From Manihot esculenta (Eukaryota; Streptophyta; Magnoliopsida; Malpighiales; Euphorbiaceae), in assembly GCF_001659605.2 (NCBI RefSeq), contig NC_035171.2, positions 32,381,315 to 32,445,314 on the forward strand: a stretch of 64,000 nt of DNA, given 5' to 3'. Below the pieces are notes generated by a model. That model was not told where the DNA came from, did not search any database, and was given only the letters and a program-made list of their open reading frames with translations. The translations under genes were made by a program, and so were the position numbers. Each line of letters starts with the position of its first letter. The stretch's first letter is position 1. Shown one piece after another: positions 11,958-24,610 of the stretch.

Positions 11958-13614
11958 TCGATATTTAATCGTTAAACTAATAGAGAAATTAATTAATAAA
12001 ATTTTTAAGATATTAAAATTTTTTTAATATATATTTTTAAAAATGAACAATCAATTAATGAATTTTTTTATATTATAAAAATTGAGTAATATTTTTTTTT
12101 AAATTTAATAAATGCATATATAATTTTCTTAAAAACGTAATACTCTATCAATTTCCAAAGATAATTTTTGTAATTTGTATTAAAATGGAGGGGGCATTGC
12201 CATTGAGGCAGAGCTTAAAAGGATGAACAGAGGGATTTGCATTGATTTCAATGGACCATGTTACAGAAATGCAGTCACATGATGAGAAATTTGTATTAAA
12301 GGATGTAACATGGGCATACCATCACTAATTAAAATTAATGTTCAGTTTCATTAATTTTATGATTTTTTTTTATTTTTAATTTTAAAATTGATTAATTAGA
12401 GTCAATGATAAAAGTGATGGATGTTATGGAAGCAAAGGGCAATAAAACCCTAGAGTTTTTAATCATAGGGTGTGTTGGAGGAGAAGTTGGTGGGTCTGCA
12501 CACTCAAATTTATTTTGTGGGCTCCAACAATTCTCACTCTCTCTCTCTCTAGTGGTGAAATATCATAATAGAAAGTATTGTCCCATCACATACCACACAA
12601 GAATCAACATATCTCCTTATAGCTTCCTCCGTTTTTAACTCTCCTACACCACAACCTATCATCTCAAGTTCTAGTTCTTATTTAATTGAAATGGATTATT
12701 TAACTTGATTAAATTATGAAAAATAAATTATTTAATTTTATATTTAGTATTTTCAAACTAAAAATTATAAATGAAATGAATTGTGCTTAAATAAATCTAT
12801 TTGAAATTTCATTCAATAAATTATCGGTTTTACATAAATCATATTTAAACTTAATAATATTCTGATTTGAATTTAAATTGAATTAAATTCAAATGGTAAA
12901 TTTTAGATTAAAACTTCAACTTTTCAAAGCCGTATGAGATGATTTACCCCATATCTACAACAATTAATAAAAAAAAATCCATTAAAAAGTCTTTTAATAG
13001 ATTAATCACTGAAGCCAAGGCGTGGAACTGAGGCAAATCATGATCATGTTACAGAGTTGTGCAGTTATTTAGACCAGGTCCAACATCTTTTTTCCAGGCC
13101 TTTATTTTCTTTCTTTATTTATTTTTTGGATTTTTAATATTATTTGCTATGAACTGTCAAAAGTGATTAAATAAAGAATCCTTGAAGGTTTCTCCTTCAA
13201 TCTTCTATTCCTTTTTTTTTTTTTGCTCTTCCTTTAAACTAAGGTATAATCATATTCTATAGAAGTAAGATGCAGATTTTAAGGTGAGACTACTTATTAA
13301 ATACAATTGGGATGTGCTTGCCTGCCTTTTTTTTTTTTTTTATTTAATTCTACAAAATAAATAGTGAATTTCCTCTCTGGAAGATTTAAGAGAGGCAGCT
13401 CATAAAGCACCTAACTTGGCCTAGCCTTTAACTTGCACATTTTCTATTTGAGTATTGGCACAAGAGAAATAGAAAGAAAAAAAAAAAAAAACCATTTCTC
13501 CCAGTTCTGCTCAGATCTCTCATTTTCTCTCTCTTTCTTTATCTGGCCATATTTTCAAGAAACCAATTGCAGTTCTGCATATATCATCATCAAGAATTGT
13601 TTTTGTTCTCTACA
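11958..13614. other. Intergenic / 5' region of the DUF868 gene
   Basis: AT-rich, with part of an AT-rich fold-back around 11960-12150. The last 150 bp before the DUF868 start are CT-rich (CTCTCTCTTTC), as often in plant leaders. No other gene supported. Confidence 0.5.
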
Positions 13615-14517
13615 ATGAGAGATATAGTTTCTTGTTTTAGTGAAAATGCCATAAATGTGTCTCATTCTTATTCCTGTTCTAGCTATCCAAACAATGCTTG
13701 TATCTCTCCAAGTCTAATCCCATCAATCCAAAATGCAGTCTCTTGTTTCTATAAAATCATCCTCTCCACTCAAAAGCAACTCTTGGTCACAGTCACTTGG
13801 TGCAAGAATCACACAGCCCAAGGCCTCACCATAAACTTTGGCAATGACTCTTCAACATCTTTCAAACTCAACACAAGCGGCAGGCTATTCAGGAAGAAGA
13901 AAGGCAGCAAAGTGATTGATTCTGATATTTCGAAGATTGAAGTCTTCTGGGATCTCTCTTCTGCTAAATATGATTCAGGACCTGCACCTGTTGATGGGTT
14001 CTATGTATTGGTCATGGTTGATTCTGAAATTGGCCTTGTTCTGGGTGATATAGGAGAAGAAATTATCTCCAAGAAGCTCAAAGCTAGCACCCCAGTAGCC
14101 AAAACCAGTCTCATTTCAAGGCAAGAGCATTGTTCAGGCAACCCATTATATGCTACTAAGGCACAGTTCTGTGAAACAGGCATTCAACATGAAATTTTGA
14201 TCAAATGTAGTGGAGAAAATGAAGGCCTAAAGTATCCAGTTTTGTCTGTATGTATTGATAAGAAGACGGTGATTAGAGTAAAGAGGCTGCAATGGAATTT
14301 TAGGGGCAACCAGACAATTTTTATTGATGGGTTGCTCGTTGATCTGATGTGGGATGTTCATGATTGGTTCTATAACCCTGCTTCTGGTTCTGCTGTGTTC
14401 ATGTTCAGGACAAGAAGTGGAATGGAAAGCAGGCTGTGGTTGGAAGAGAAATTGTTGCAAAAAGATCAAGAAAAAGTTGAATTCTCTTTGTTAATCTATG
14501 CCTGTAAGAGCCCTTGA
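13615..14517 (+). CDS. DUF868 family protein, single exon, 300 aa
   Basis: The in-frame ATG at 13615 (CTACAATGAGA) is preferred over the upstream ATG at 13567, which would add 16 residues without the family pattern. The product matches the plant DUF868 family as I know it: SIQNAVSCFYKIILSTQK near residue 40, LVTVTWCKNHTAQGLTINFG, a basic GRLFRKKKGSK, IEVFWDLSSAKYDSGPAPVDG, and near the end MWDVHDWFYNP and AVFMFRTRSGMESRLW. The family is intronless and about 300 aa, as here. Its biochemical role is unknown. It lies 3.6 kb upstream of an aldolase gene on the same strand; I recall a similar adjacency in Arabidopsis (At2g36460/At2g36470). A GAA microsatellite follows the stop. Confidence 0.92.
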   Translation: MRDIVSCFSENAINVSHSYSCSSYPNNACISPSLIPSIQNAVSCFYKIILSTQKQLLVTVTWCKNHTAQGLTINFGNDSSTSFKLNTSGRLFRKKKGSKVIDSDISKIEVFWDLSSAKYDSGPAPVDGFYVLVMVDSEIGLVLGDIGEEIISKKLKASTPVAKTSLISRQEHCSGNPLYATKAQFCETGIQHEILIKCSGENEGLKYPVLSVCIDKKTVIRVKRLQWNFRGNQTIFIDGLLVDLMWDVHDWFYNPASGSAVFMFRTRSGMESRLWLEEKLLQKDQEKVEFSLLIYACKSP

Positions 14518-17500
14518 AGAAGAAGAAGAAGAACTAAAAAAAAAGACTGACTTTGTTAATCTTCTGGTTTGTGTTTATCTTCTCCAGCCTTTCTGTTTGA
14601 TTTTAGTTTTTTTTTTTTATTTGCTTTCTATTTCCTTTCTTCTTGGAAGGCATAGATACTTGGAATTCTTTTGATTAATTGAGAAATAATTTAGTTGTCT
14701 AGATGCAGATAAGTGAATTGATACAACAAATTAGTTGGTTCTTAAATTTGATCTTTTCTGTCTTTAACAAAAAATCCTATCTTTCTGTCTCAACTTTCTC
14801 AGCTTCCTCTAGACCCATTTCCCTGGGTTTCCTCAAGATTAATAATGCAGTGAAATTTATCAAATTCGTATTAGAAATTATATAAAAAAGGTCAGCGAAT
14901 TGATCTTTTGGAGTTTTTGAAGGATATCAATGAAGATTTTGCTAAAAGGGCATTAGGGTTGGAGATGTTGAAATACATCACTGGAGTTTGCTTCTGGCTC
15001 AAAAGCACAAAATAAAGATGAATCACATGATCATAACAGTAAATTTTCAACCATTTAATTTATGTGAGTGTGTTTTGCGAGGTGATAAAAAGAAAATTTA
15101 TTTTCTTTATGTTTGGTATGCTTTTTCCCTGCCAATTAAACCAAGTTTGAGCAAGCTGATGAACTTGGACATGATCCCATGAGCCAGATTAATTGAAAAA
15201 GTCTTCAGACTTCTTCAGAGTTTTTGTTATCTTCATCAGGAGTTTTAACTGTTGCACCACTCAGGTTTCCTAGAATCACCACGGTCCCCCTCACTCTTCA
15301 ACTTAGCATTTGGACCACAATTCATCAAAACCCAATGCCTTTCTCTAGGGCAGTCAGTTCTTTCAGTCACTCAACTGTAGATTTTCACGTTAAACTTGAT
15401 GACATTTTGTACTGTCACCCTCAGTTCCTTTCATCGCACAATCAGAAAAATGCTTATCCCTAAGCCCAAATTCCATACATTTTGTGTTTGTGTGCCTCCC
15501 TTTGGTTAGCTGACACAAATGTCATTTTCTTGCCACCAATCTATTGGACATCACTGGCCATGTAGTTACTGAACCTAAACAATTGTAAACTGTTAATTAC
15601 GAATATTTTTAAATTGGATAAAAAATAGAATCTGTGTTGAGAGTAAAAGGGATGGTTATAAATAATTTTAAATGACGCATTAGCTAAAATTATAGTTAAT
15701 CTTATATGAGATTGTGATAACTGGTGTTAAAATTGTAACCATATTACCTAACGATAAGATTATAGTCTTGAAAGGACATGAAAGCAAATGATGTTGTTGT
15801 GGACCATGAGGCAATGGAAGTTCAATAATGATGTTTCATTTAGTTGAGAAGCCAAAGATATCTGCCAAGAAGAAAAGCATTGGCTTCAGTTTTTGGAGGG
15901 ACATTCAGACTATCTACTCCAAACTGTCAGGAGATTAATTGTTGCTAATAAGATGAAATCTAGTTGTACTGTATTACAAACAAGACATTTTAAAACATTG
16001 GTGAAATTTAGTTGTCCTTTTTTAAGTTGCAATCAATTTTAGTTTAACGGTAGCAAAGTCATCTTTAAACTTGTAAAGTATTTAAGTTTCTATAGAAATT
16101 CATTATATTTGATAAAATTTAGAAAATACTTGCAATATCCGATCCACTATGGATCAAAATATTTTTAAGGCATAGATAATTTGACTAAGTTCCATTGATT
16201 TATGACTATTGGTTTATGACCGATGATTTGGCAGTTACTCGGTTCTCGCCTCTATTCATTGAATTATCAAATATTTTGTTTATATTGATAAAAAACATCA
16301 TTCGAATAGGACCGATCAAGTCATCTTAACTTAGTCGTTACTGATATTAATATATAATCAACAAACTCGGCACACTAAAAAATTCATTCGTTAGTTCTGA
16401 ATTACATGAATGATGAACGATTAATTTTATCTTTTTATATTATAAAAGCAATCAATAATCAATATCTAAATAGGCAATTCTTGAATTCTAATAATACATT
16501 CTACATTCTAAAATATTCAGGAATATCATCCTCGACTTTGAGTATTGTCAAAATAGTTTCCAATTTGTTTTGCAGATAGTTTCACTGGTCAAAGAGACAA
16601 GAGACTTTGGGTGATAAATCCTAAAAAAATGAACAAAATGATGATGAAGAACTAAGAAAAATGAAGCTTTTTTTACCCAATGGTATCTGTTCAAACTCTT
16701 GACAGTTTGAAAATTTTCTTAAACGTTATAGTCATAGAAAAGAGGTAAATGAAATGTACCAAAATCATGGTTCTCAAGAATGTCAAAAAATTCATTGTTA
16801 GGTCTTGTACCACAAACATTAAAAGTATGAAAAAATTCAATGTACTTTGGAACAAATTTCTCTCTATCATTTTATTCAACTTATTGACAGGAAAAAAAAA
16901 TATAAAAGTTAATAATGGATTACTTGAAAAAAGGGATAAAAAAAAAATGAAACCCACTATGTGGAATCAATTGGAAAGCTTTGAAAAGCTGGGTTTTGGG
17001 TTTGGCATTTTGGTGTGGAAAACCTGAAGGTGGTTTCTGCCAATTCAGGGCATTAAGCTTTGGAAGTTGACAGGCTTTTCTCTTTTGGACCACTTTCTTT
17101 CCTAGTTTCAAAGGCTGCCATTATTTCACTTGCATTTATTATGTTTTTTTTCCCTATTGAATTCAATAATATTTTTACTATTTTCAGAGAAATACTATTT
17201 TAACAATATAAAATTATATAAATGAAGTGACAATTTCAGAAGTTAATTAGTCAAAACCCTCTCTCTCTCTCTTTTTTTTTTCTTTTTAAAATGTAATAAT
17301 TTTTTTTATATAATCTTTCATTAACTTTATCTTAGAAAGCTTTATTATTGAAATCACCTCTAAATATTTAAGGTCTTAATTTCACTCCTTTATTAACAGA
17401 ATAAGTCTATTTATTTTTCCAATTACTTTTATTTTAGGGCACCCAAGTTGATCCTATTAAACAAATTGCCTGTGCCTACTTTCGTAAAATCTCTTTCTTC

Positions 17501-18120
17501 TATCTCTAGTGCCATCACAAATTTGGACTACTCAAGATTGAATTCCCTCTGCTTCACGAAGTTGACCAACTCTTAAGTGATTTAGGTTTGAATTTGGCAA
17601 AGAACACAACTTCAATTTTCTTTAAAAAATTTAGTTTGATTATTATAATATATTTAATCCTATTATTAAGAAATACTGTAATACAATCCCTATTATTCCT
17701 AAACAAAGCCCGAAGCAAATGCCAAACTCACTAGTACAAAGCACAGGCCATGGTTGATGGGATGAAGGAAAGTGGGCCAAAGGCCGCATCATGTTCAATG
17801 GTGTCCAACTTTCCCAACTTGTATTGGAGAAAGCTAAGATTTGGCCTATAATATAGTGGTGGAGTTGCAGAGATCCAAAACTATAAGTACTGAATAATAA
17901 TTGCATGGTTTCCAAGAAACTGACCAGGCAACCATGGTCCGAAGAGATAGTCCTACAGCACAAGTGGTACTTACGTGACCAAGAACTTGCAAATCCGCCA
18001 TAAGCGTTGCAGAGCCTTTCTTGTGACCACATCTCTTTCTTCTCTACTTAGCTTTCTTCCCTTTTATATTAAGTGATATTTCATTTATTTCTTCTCTCTT
18101 TCTCAACACAAAGAATCATC
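14518..18120. other. Intergenic region between DUF868 and aldolase genes
   Basis: AT-rich with CT runs near 17260. Short ORFs on both strands (for example 16691-16957 minus and 17643-18032 minus) lack domains and coding character. A TATA-like CTTTTATATTAAG near 18061-18073 precedes the aldolase start and may belong to its promoter. Confidence 0.5.
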
Positions 18121-20881
18121 ATGTCTTGCTTTAAGGGAAAATACCATGGTTTGTTATCTTTCTTCTTTTTCAACTTAAATGATTTAAAAATGACTTGGGC
18201 CATTTTGAATTTATTTGCAATTGCAGCTGTTTTTGGCAATTGCACATGCACTACTTAGAACATCGTTTAGCAAAATAGTAACATAAGTGAGATCGCAAGA
18301 TGCAAATTTCAGTGACTTTTTAAGATTTAAGGATCTAGAGTTGAATGCTAAATCCAGTTGGTTATTTTCTCGAATTTTGATCTGCAGCTTTTAGCAAAGG
18401 CAATCGGAAAAGCAAAATGCCAATTGCCCAATATTTCTTTTGCCAATTTCCAAATATTCCTTTTGTATAAAGATTTTGGTTTATGTTCTGTTGAAACATT
18501 TTATTTAAACAATTGAATATAATATTTTTTATCCTCTTTTGGGTTATTTTGTTCCTTTAGTATTGCCTTTGTTTGATGTTGTCTTGGTTATTTGTTTGGT
18601 CGCTTATCCTGTTATGGCAATACTAAAAATTAACCTCTGAATCTCTTATAGAAAAGCTGCACTGAAACCTGTATAAATAATGATTGCTCTCCTTGGGTCA
18701 GTGGAGCTCATTGTGCTAAAAAGGTTTATTTACAGCTGTTTTGTGCTAAGATTGTTTAATAACAAAGATAGTGTTGTTATTAAGATAATTATCTGATGCA
18801 CCATATCATCTCTCTCCTTTTCCCTAATGATTTTGTTCATTGCTAATCTATATTTTTTCCTTCTAAAATTTAAGCAAAATTAAAGTAAAATTGGTGTTGC
18901 CAGGTTGACATCTATCAATAAGCATGTGGAGAAATTAATTATCCTATTTCCTGGTTTATGGATTCTAATTTTTAATATAATGTCAGGGATACAATATTAA
19001 CTCTTGATTTTACCTATTCAATTGTGTTTTTCTTCTCTTTTTTTACAACAGTAGGGCTAGGGGGAGTTGAACTTGGGACTCCCAAATTTAACAATATGGA
19101 GTTACCATTAGGCGAAACCTACAGCTGCATCTATTTGATGGTTATTAGTATTTGCAGTTGTTATCCGCGAAATAATCATAATTTAGAAACCAAGTTCCTC
19201 ACAAGTTGTTTTTTCATCATCATCTTTCACTGTATTTTTGTTCTTTAGGCTGATTCTAGGTTAGGATGTAACTTATTGGTTTTTATGATCATCTATCTGC
19301 AAGATTTAATTCTAAAAGGTATTAAAACTTTCTGTCTGTTGAACTTGTTGGATCAAATTTTGATACTTACTCGCCAGTGGAACTTAGCACTAAATTTTTG
19401 GTTTTACATAGAACTGTTATTGTTCTAATTGCTTCTTTTGCTTCAGTTTGTTGATGACTCTGATTATCTTCATGCTTTATGTTATCTCTATCTGCAATGT
19501 GAAGCTGAGGTGATAAACAAAATACAATACTCTTATGGTGTGCATCTTATGAAGTATATCTTATCCACTTCATTCTTTTTTAAATGTTATTTAATTTTTT
19601 CCTTCATTCAAAAATCTTTTCATTTCACACTTAAACCTTATTTCATCATGTTTTTGGGTTTATTGCCATCAGAAGAGTTGTTATTTTTATTCATCTAGCT
19701 TTTAGTTTTGCTTCACTTTTAGTGTATTAGTTACTTGCTTTTTTCATAACCTTCATCATTATACACTGAATTTCACATTCTAAATCATTGAATTTTTCCT
19801 TTTCTTTTTTGCCCTTCAAAATGCTGGTGCAGATGAACTGATTGCCAATGCTGCTTACATTGGCACCCCTGGAAAGGGAATCCTGGCAGCAGATGAATCA
19901 ACTGGCACAATAGGCAAGCGTCTAGCTAGCATCAATGTTGAGAATGTTGAGTCTAATAGGCGAGCTTTTCGCGAGCTCCTATTCTGCACTCCTGATGTCC
20001 TTCAGTTCCTCAGTGGTGTAATCCTTTTTGAGGAAACACTTTACCAGAAAAGAACTGATGGGAAGCCCTTTGTTGACATTCTCAAGGAAGGGGGTGTTCT
20101 TCCAGGAATCAAAGTTGACAAGGGAATTGTTGAGCTTCCTGGAACAAATGGTGAAACCTCAACTCTCGGACTTGATGGCCTAGCTGAGCGCTGTCAGAAG
20201 TATTATGAAGCTGGGGCTCGATTTGCTAAATGGCGAGCTGTGCTAAAGATTGGTCCAACTGAACCATCTCAACTTTCTATTAATGAGAATGCCAATGGCT
20301 TGGCACGTTATGCTATAATTTGCCAGGAGAATGGCTTAGTACCTATTGTTGAGCCTGAGATTTTGGTGGATGGATCTCATGATATTAATCGCTGTGCAGA
20401 TGTGACTGAGCGCGTTCTCGCAGCTTGCTACAAAGCATTAAATGATCACCATGTTCTTCTGGAGGGAACTCTTTTGAAGCCAAACATGGTGACCCCTGGC
20501 TCAGATAGCCCAAAGGTTAAACCTGAAGTGATAGCTGAGTATACTGTCAGGGCTCTGCAGCGAACAGTTCCTCCTGCTGTTCCAGCTATTGTGTTCCTTT
20601 CTGGTGGACAAAGCGAGGAGGAAGCCACTATCAATTTGAATGCAATGAACAAACTCAAGGGCAAGAAACCCTGGTCCCTTACATTCTCTTTTGGCCGTGC
20701 TCTTCAGCAGAGCACCCTCAAGGCATGGGCAGGAAAGGAGGAAAATGTAAAGAAGGCGCAGGCTGCTTTCCATGTGAGATGCAAAGCTAATTCAGAGGCT
20801 ACTTTAGGTTCTTACAAAGGGGATGCTACCCTGGGAGAAGGTGCTGCAGATAGTCTTCATGTGAAGGATTACAAGTACTAA
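18121..20881 (+). CDS. Fructose-bisphosphate aldolase, class I, cytosolic type, 2 exons
   Basis: Exons 18121-18148 and 19833-20881 join in frame to 358 aa, the usual length of plant cytosolic aldolases; there is no plastid transit peptide. It cleaves fructose-1,6-bisphosphate to DHAP and glyceraldehyde-3-phosphate in glycolysis and works in reverse in gluconeogenesis. Visible active-site elements: AADEST (Asp30), [11 protein letters not shown] (Lys142, Arg144), PIVEPEIL (Glu183), the Schiff-base lysine in [13 protein letters not shown] (Lys225), and the C-terminal KDYKY whose Tyr closes the active site. Exon 1 is only 28 nt and ends in a split Asp codon, so a search by ORF alone would begin the protein too late. 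The residue pair CF at positions 3-4 differs slightly from the common MSAFKGKY start. Intron 1 is 1684 bp and holds a SINE-like sequence. Confidence 0.96.
19040..19130 (-). mobile_element. tRNA-derived SINE-like sequence in aldolase intron 1
   Basis: On the minus strand the segment reads TTTCGCCTAATGGTAACTCC (A-box-like), then AAGTTCAACTCCC (B-box-like), CTAGCCCTACTGTTG and a run of A. The A box, B box and A-tail order fits a short tRNA-derived SINE. Target duplications were not found. Confidence 0.45.
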
Positions 20882-22229
20882 GCCTTGACGGATGGTGTTT
20901 TGGAGCTTCTTCTGTGTATGACAAGGCACAGGCATTAATTCCTTAGTTTCTTTTATTTTCCTTTGCCATTACAATGGTCCACTTGCGAACATGTGGAGAC
21001 ATTTCATCATTGTTTTTCAGCCTCTAGTTGTGGCTGATTTTGGCTAGGCAATTATTTCCTTGTTTAATCATCTTTCAATTTATGGTCTTGAATCTTTTTC
21101 TAAATATAGATTTACTTGCACTACTGAAGAATGGTTCTTGTAATTATGCATTCTTTCCCACTGTATACTCACTTGTTTGGCTCTTATTATTCAAGTTCCA
21201 AGTGGTGTAAACCACAGTGATTAGTGACCATGTTCTGTTGTGAAATGCTTTATGCCGCCCAAGGCAATGATTTACATCCTAGTGAAAATATGTAGATTCA
21301 GCATTAACAAATCCTTCTGATGTTTTCTGCATTTTCTTCTTTTGTTTTTTTTTTTGGTTTACATGTTTAAATTTAAAGTGTCTTCAAATAACAGTCAAGA
21401 ATTGAGAAACTGGAGAATAATGCATCATTCACAAAGAATCTGCTCAATATTCATTACACATTCACATGTGCCTCTAATACTTGTTGTATCTATGTAATTA
21501 TTAGCCCCACAGTGTATCTCTGTTATTTTCAATTCTACCCTTCCTCAATTTTGTTCTTTAGGTGGGCATTCTATGGGAAGTATCAATCATACAGCAGAGT
21601 TGTGCTGCATTATTAGTGTACTCAGATGGATGCACTATACCATTTGCTGCACAAGTTTGAATGCACGAGTTTCAATAACCGTGCATAGATCAAATTTGGA
21701 TTCTTTTTATTGTATGTTAATGTTACTCCAATTATGGATTCTAGCTCTCTCAATAATTCTGCAAACTTGTGTCTCTATGTGCCTGTCCCATTGTAGCTAT
21801 CAGCTTTGTCATGGCTAATTTGGCTATTATTGTACGTCTTTTTGGCAGCTTGTATTTCTAGAGTAGTTTTTTTTTTCCCTTTTTCCTTAGGTGGTAATTG
21901 AACTGGATGCACCCATTTACAGTAATTATATAGAGTTTATCTGAATTTGTAGTTGTGATGTTAACTAAGATCTATTCTTTTAATGGCAAGAATTTAGAGG
22001 ATGCAAGCATTTTCAGGTCTCATATTTCAGGAGCTTTTCTTTTTTGCAGGATCATTACTCTTTTATTTTGGCAGCCATCAGAAATTGCAAGAATTGGCTC
22101 AATTTAGATGACAGAGAAAAATGGTGAAGCTACAGACATCTGTAAGTTGCATTGGATTTCTGATACAACAGCAATTAGAAAAAAGAACATGGATGATCTA
22201 ATATATGCATAGCATTTAATTTTATTATA
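20882..22229. other. Intergenic: aldolase 3' UTR and downstream DNA
   Basis: Starts with the aldolase 3' UTR. T-rich runs near 21340 and 21870. No frame with family features on either strand. Confidence 0.5.
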
Positions 22230-23127
22230 TCAATAAATCATGAAGGAAACCAAGACTACAATGGAAGAAAGTATAGAGAAGAACATATTTGTACCAAATG
22301 ACTTGAATGATCCAGCCATAGAAATGACCTTATCTCCTGCAAAGAAGAACCATCAATCAAAACCAGAAGAAACTTGTAAACCACAGAAAGAAGAAATAAG
22401 ACTAGATTTTTCACTTACTACAATCTTTAGGGTGGCATATACATCTCAATCCAACTCCACAGTTTCCATTAGGCTTTTTGCATTCATTGCAGACATCTGG
22501 CACATGGTCAGGGATGTCGAAAGATATCCTTGTCCCTAATTCATATTCGTCGCTGTAATCATCACTTGAAGAACTTCTATACACTCTGCTGTAATGTGAA
22601 CAATTCAAATCTTTTGGATGAAAACCCTTGTCAAGTTTTTCAAAATCAGGAACAAGTAGGCATGAATAAGGGATTTGAAGACGGTGAGTTTCAGATGAAG
22701 GTGCACAAGCATTCAAGCGACTGCAGTTGCCTTTAAACGATGTCATGGGATGGATTTTGTTTGAGCAGTTGAAGAGAAGAAGTGAGTTAGGCTTCGAAGT
22801 AGGAAACCCAGCAGACAGAAGAGCAGGAGAAACAAAATGCTGGGAAGAAGAGCAAGAAGGTTGAGAAATGATTAGTGTTTTAGTTGTGTAATCGACTGAA
22901 GAAACTGGCAAAAGACCAAGAGAGGTTCTGAAGAAAAGTTTCTGAGATCTGCATAGCATCATGCGATTTAATGGGGATTGAACAGTTGAATTTGAACTCA
23001 GAAAGGGACTCTGAATCGGGATTTTGCCACAGAAGGTGGTAGAACTGTGTTGGGATTGACAAGTAGCAAACAAGAGATGAAAGATGAGCACAGCAACTAA
23101 AAGCTTGAGTTTCTTGAATGTATGCAT
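22230..23127 (-). CDS. Secreted WAK/LRK10-type galacturonan-binding protein without kinase, 2 exons
   Basis: Exon 1 is 22419-23127 and exon 2 is 22230-22336, giving 271 aa. Start is the ATG at 23127; the frame runs further upstream only from a TTG. Residues 1-25 form a signal peptide (LKLLVAVLIFHLLFATCQSQ). Next come FCGKIPIQSPF, as in the GUB_WAK_bind domain, and a Cys-rich end (VCNECKKPNGNCGVGLRC, ICHPKDC) as in the WAK-associated C-terminal domain. Read alone, exon 1 stops at once inside a perfect donor (GTAAGT). Splicing to the acceptor TTCTTTGCAG after 82 bp keeps the frame and adds 35 residues ending in MFFSILSSIVVLVSFMIY, a hydrophobic tail that fits a TM helix or GPI signal. Kinase sequence is absent downstream. 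Probably a cell-surface pectin-binding protein; ligand and role are inferred. Confidence 0.75.
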
Positions 23128-24610
23128 TTTCCTTCCCTTTCTTCGCTTGCTGATTTGATCTTTCAAATGGTAAACAAAACTTCTGGGGCTCTTGGCCTTG
23201 TGATCAGATGACAGAGAATCTACTTTAATCCAGCAAGTGGATTCATTTTCAGCTTGGTTTTTTCATCCTCTGGTGTCAATGGCATCTCTGAGAATCAAAA
23301 CCACTATAAAATTCCACCTTATCTTTCTTTTTAATCCTATTTTTTTCTTCCTTTTTCCAACCTTTTCTATTATAAATTTTCTTTGGGGTGTGTGTGGAAT
23401 TTTATAATTTCACAGTAACCTTTATTTGCTCCTGCAATTCTCCTTATTTGCCAATACTTTTCTGCCACCTTTTATTTAGATTCTGCATGTTTTCATCCTT
23501 TTCTATCATTATTCTTAGAAACACATGATATCTCATTGACTGATGTGTCACTGGACCACATGTTTGGTGACCTTTCATTGTGTGTCTGCTCATGAATCTT
23601 CACATAATGATGTATCATGAGCCCATATGCATGAAATTTTTTTTTTGCAAATTATTTTTATTAACTTTTTTCTTAAAAATCTTGTTGCCAGTTAAGAAAT
23701 TAATTGAGAATGATTGAGGGAGACAAGGTTACTATGGCATGGGACCTTGATGATTAAGGATAAATCAATGGTTTAAGCATCATTGATTACACTAGATAAA
23801 GTTTAGCAACAATTTCTAAAAGTAATTTTACTACTTTTTGACTAATAATAGTATTAGGCTATTAGCATCAATATTAGAAGGGGTTCTTATAATGTTCCCA
23901 TTAGGCTTTAATCACACAAAAAATTGAGCTTTCAAATTAGTAATTTTCTGAAATAATATTAAATTATTTCAAAATCTGACCGTTTATTTACACGCGACGT
24001 GTATTATGATATAAAAAGTTTATAAGTTTCACTTATTTGAAAATATACAATAATTATTAAACATGTTAAATCTCACAGTAGAATACTTCCTTAAAAGGTA
24101 TTAGTCGAAATTTATTGTCTTATATACTTAAATTATAGTAATAGATTAACAATAATAGTCTGAAATCTACTGCATTTGCCTCTGTTCTATAACATAAAAC
24201 AACAGTTTAATCATGGTTAAAATTAAAAATTTAACAAACATAAAATATTATATATATATAGTGAAAAATTAAATTTGTTTACTTATCAAACTGTTGTTTT
24301 AATAGTTCTAAAACAATATTTTTTATAAATATAACTAATGTTATAATACTGTTGTATAAATCTTAAAATACAGTAGGGATAGCTGTTTGTTCATTACAAA
24401 AGCAAAATGATGAACATACAACAAGAAAAACATTTCCTTGATACAAGATTTAATGTTGAAGATACATGGAGATGTAGTTGCAAGAAATAATAGATACCAG
24501 CACTTTATTATACATGCAAAGCTAACACACATAGGTTGATACTCACACACAAAATATAAGGCCATAAATTACCATCTTCCTAATATTAATTTCTAGATCT
24601 CATATATAGA
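23128..24610. other. Intergenic, AT-rich
   Basis: Contains the presumed promoter of the WAK-like gene (minus strand, immediately right of it) and the 3' side of the Dabb gene. No gene, RNA or clear mobile element seen. Confidence 0.5.

Noticed and set aside
13567..13614. Upstream ATG extending the DUF868 protein by 16 residues
   Set aside because: The added residues (QFCIYHHQELFLFST) do not fit the family start; the ATG at 13615 does.
17643..18032. 129-codon minus-strand frame upstream of the aldolase gene
   Set aside because: No domain, Cys/Trp-rich chance composition, and it overlaps the aldolase promoter region.
22240..22539. 99-codon plus-strand frame
   Set aside because: Antisense to the two exons and intron of the WAK-like gene; no domain.
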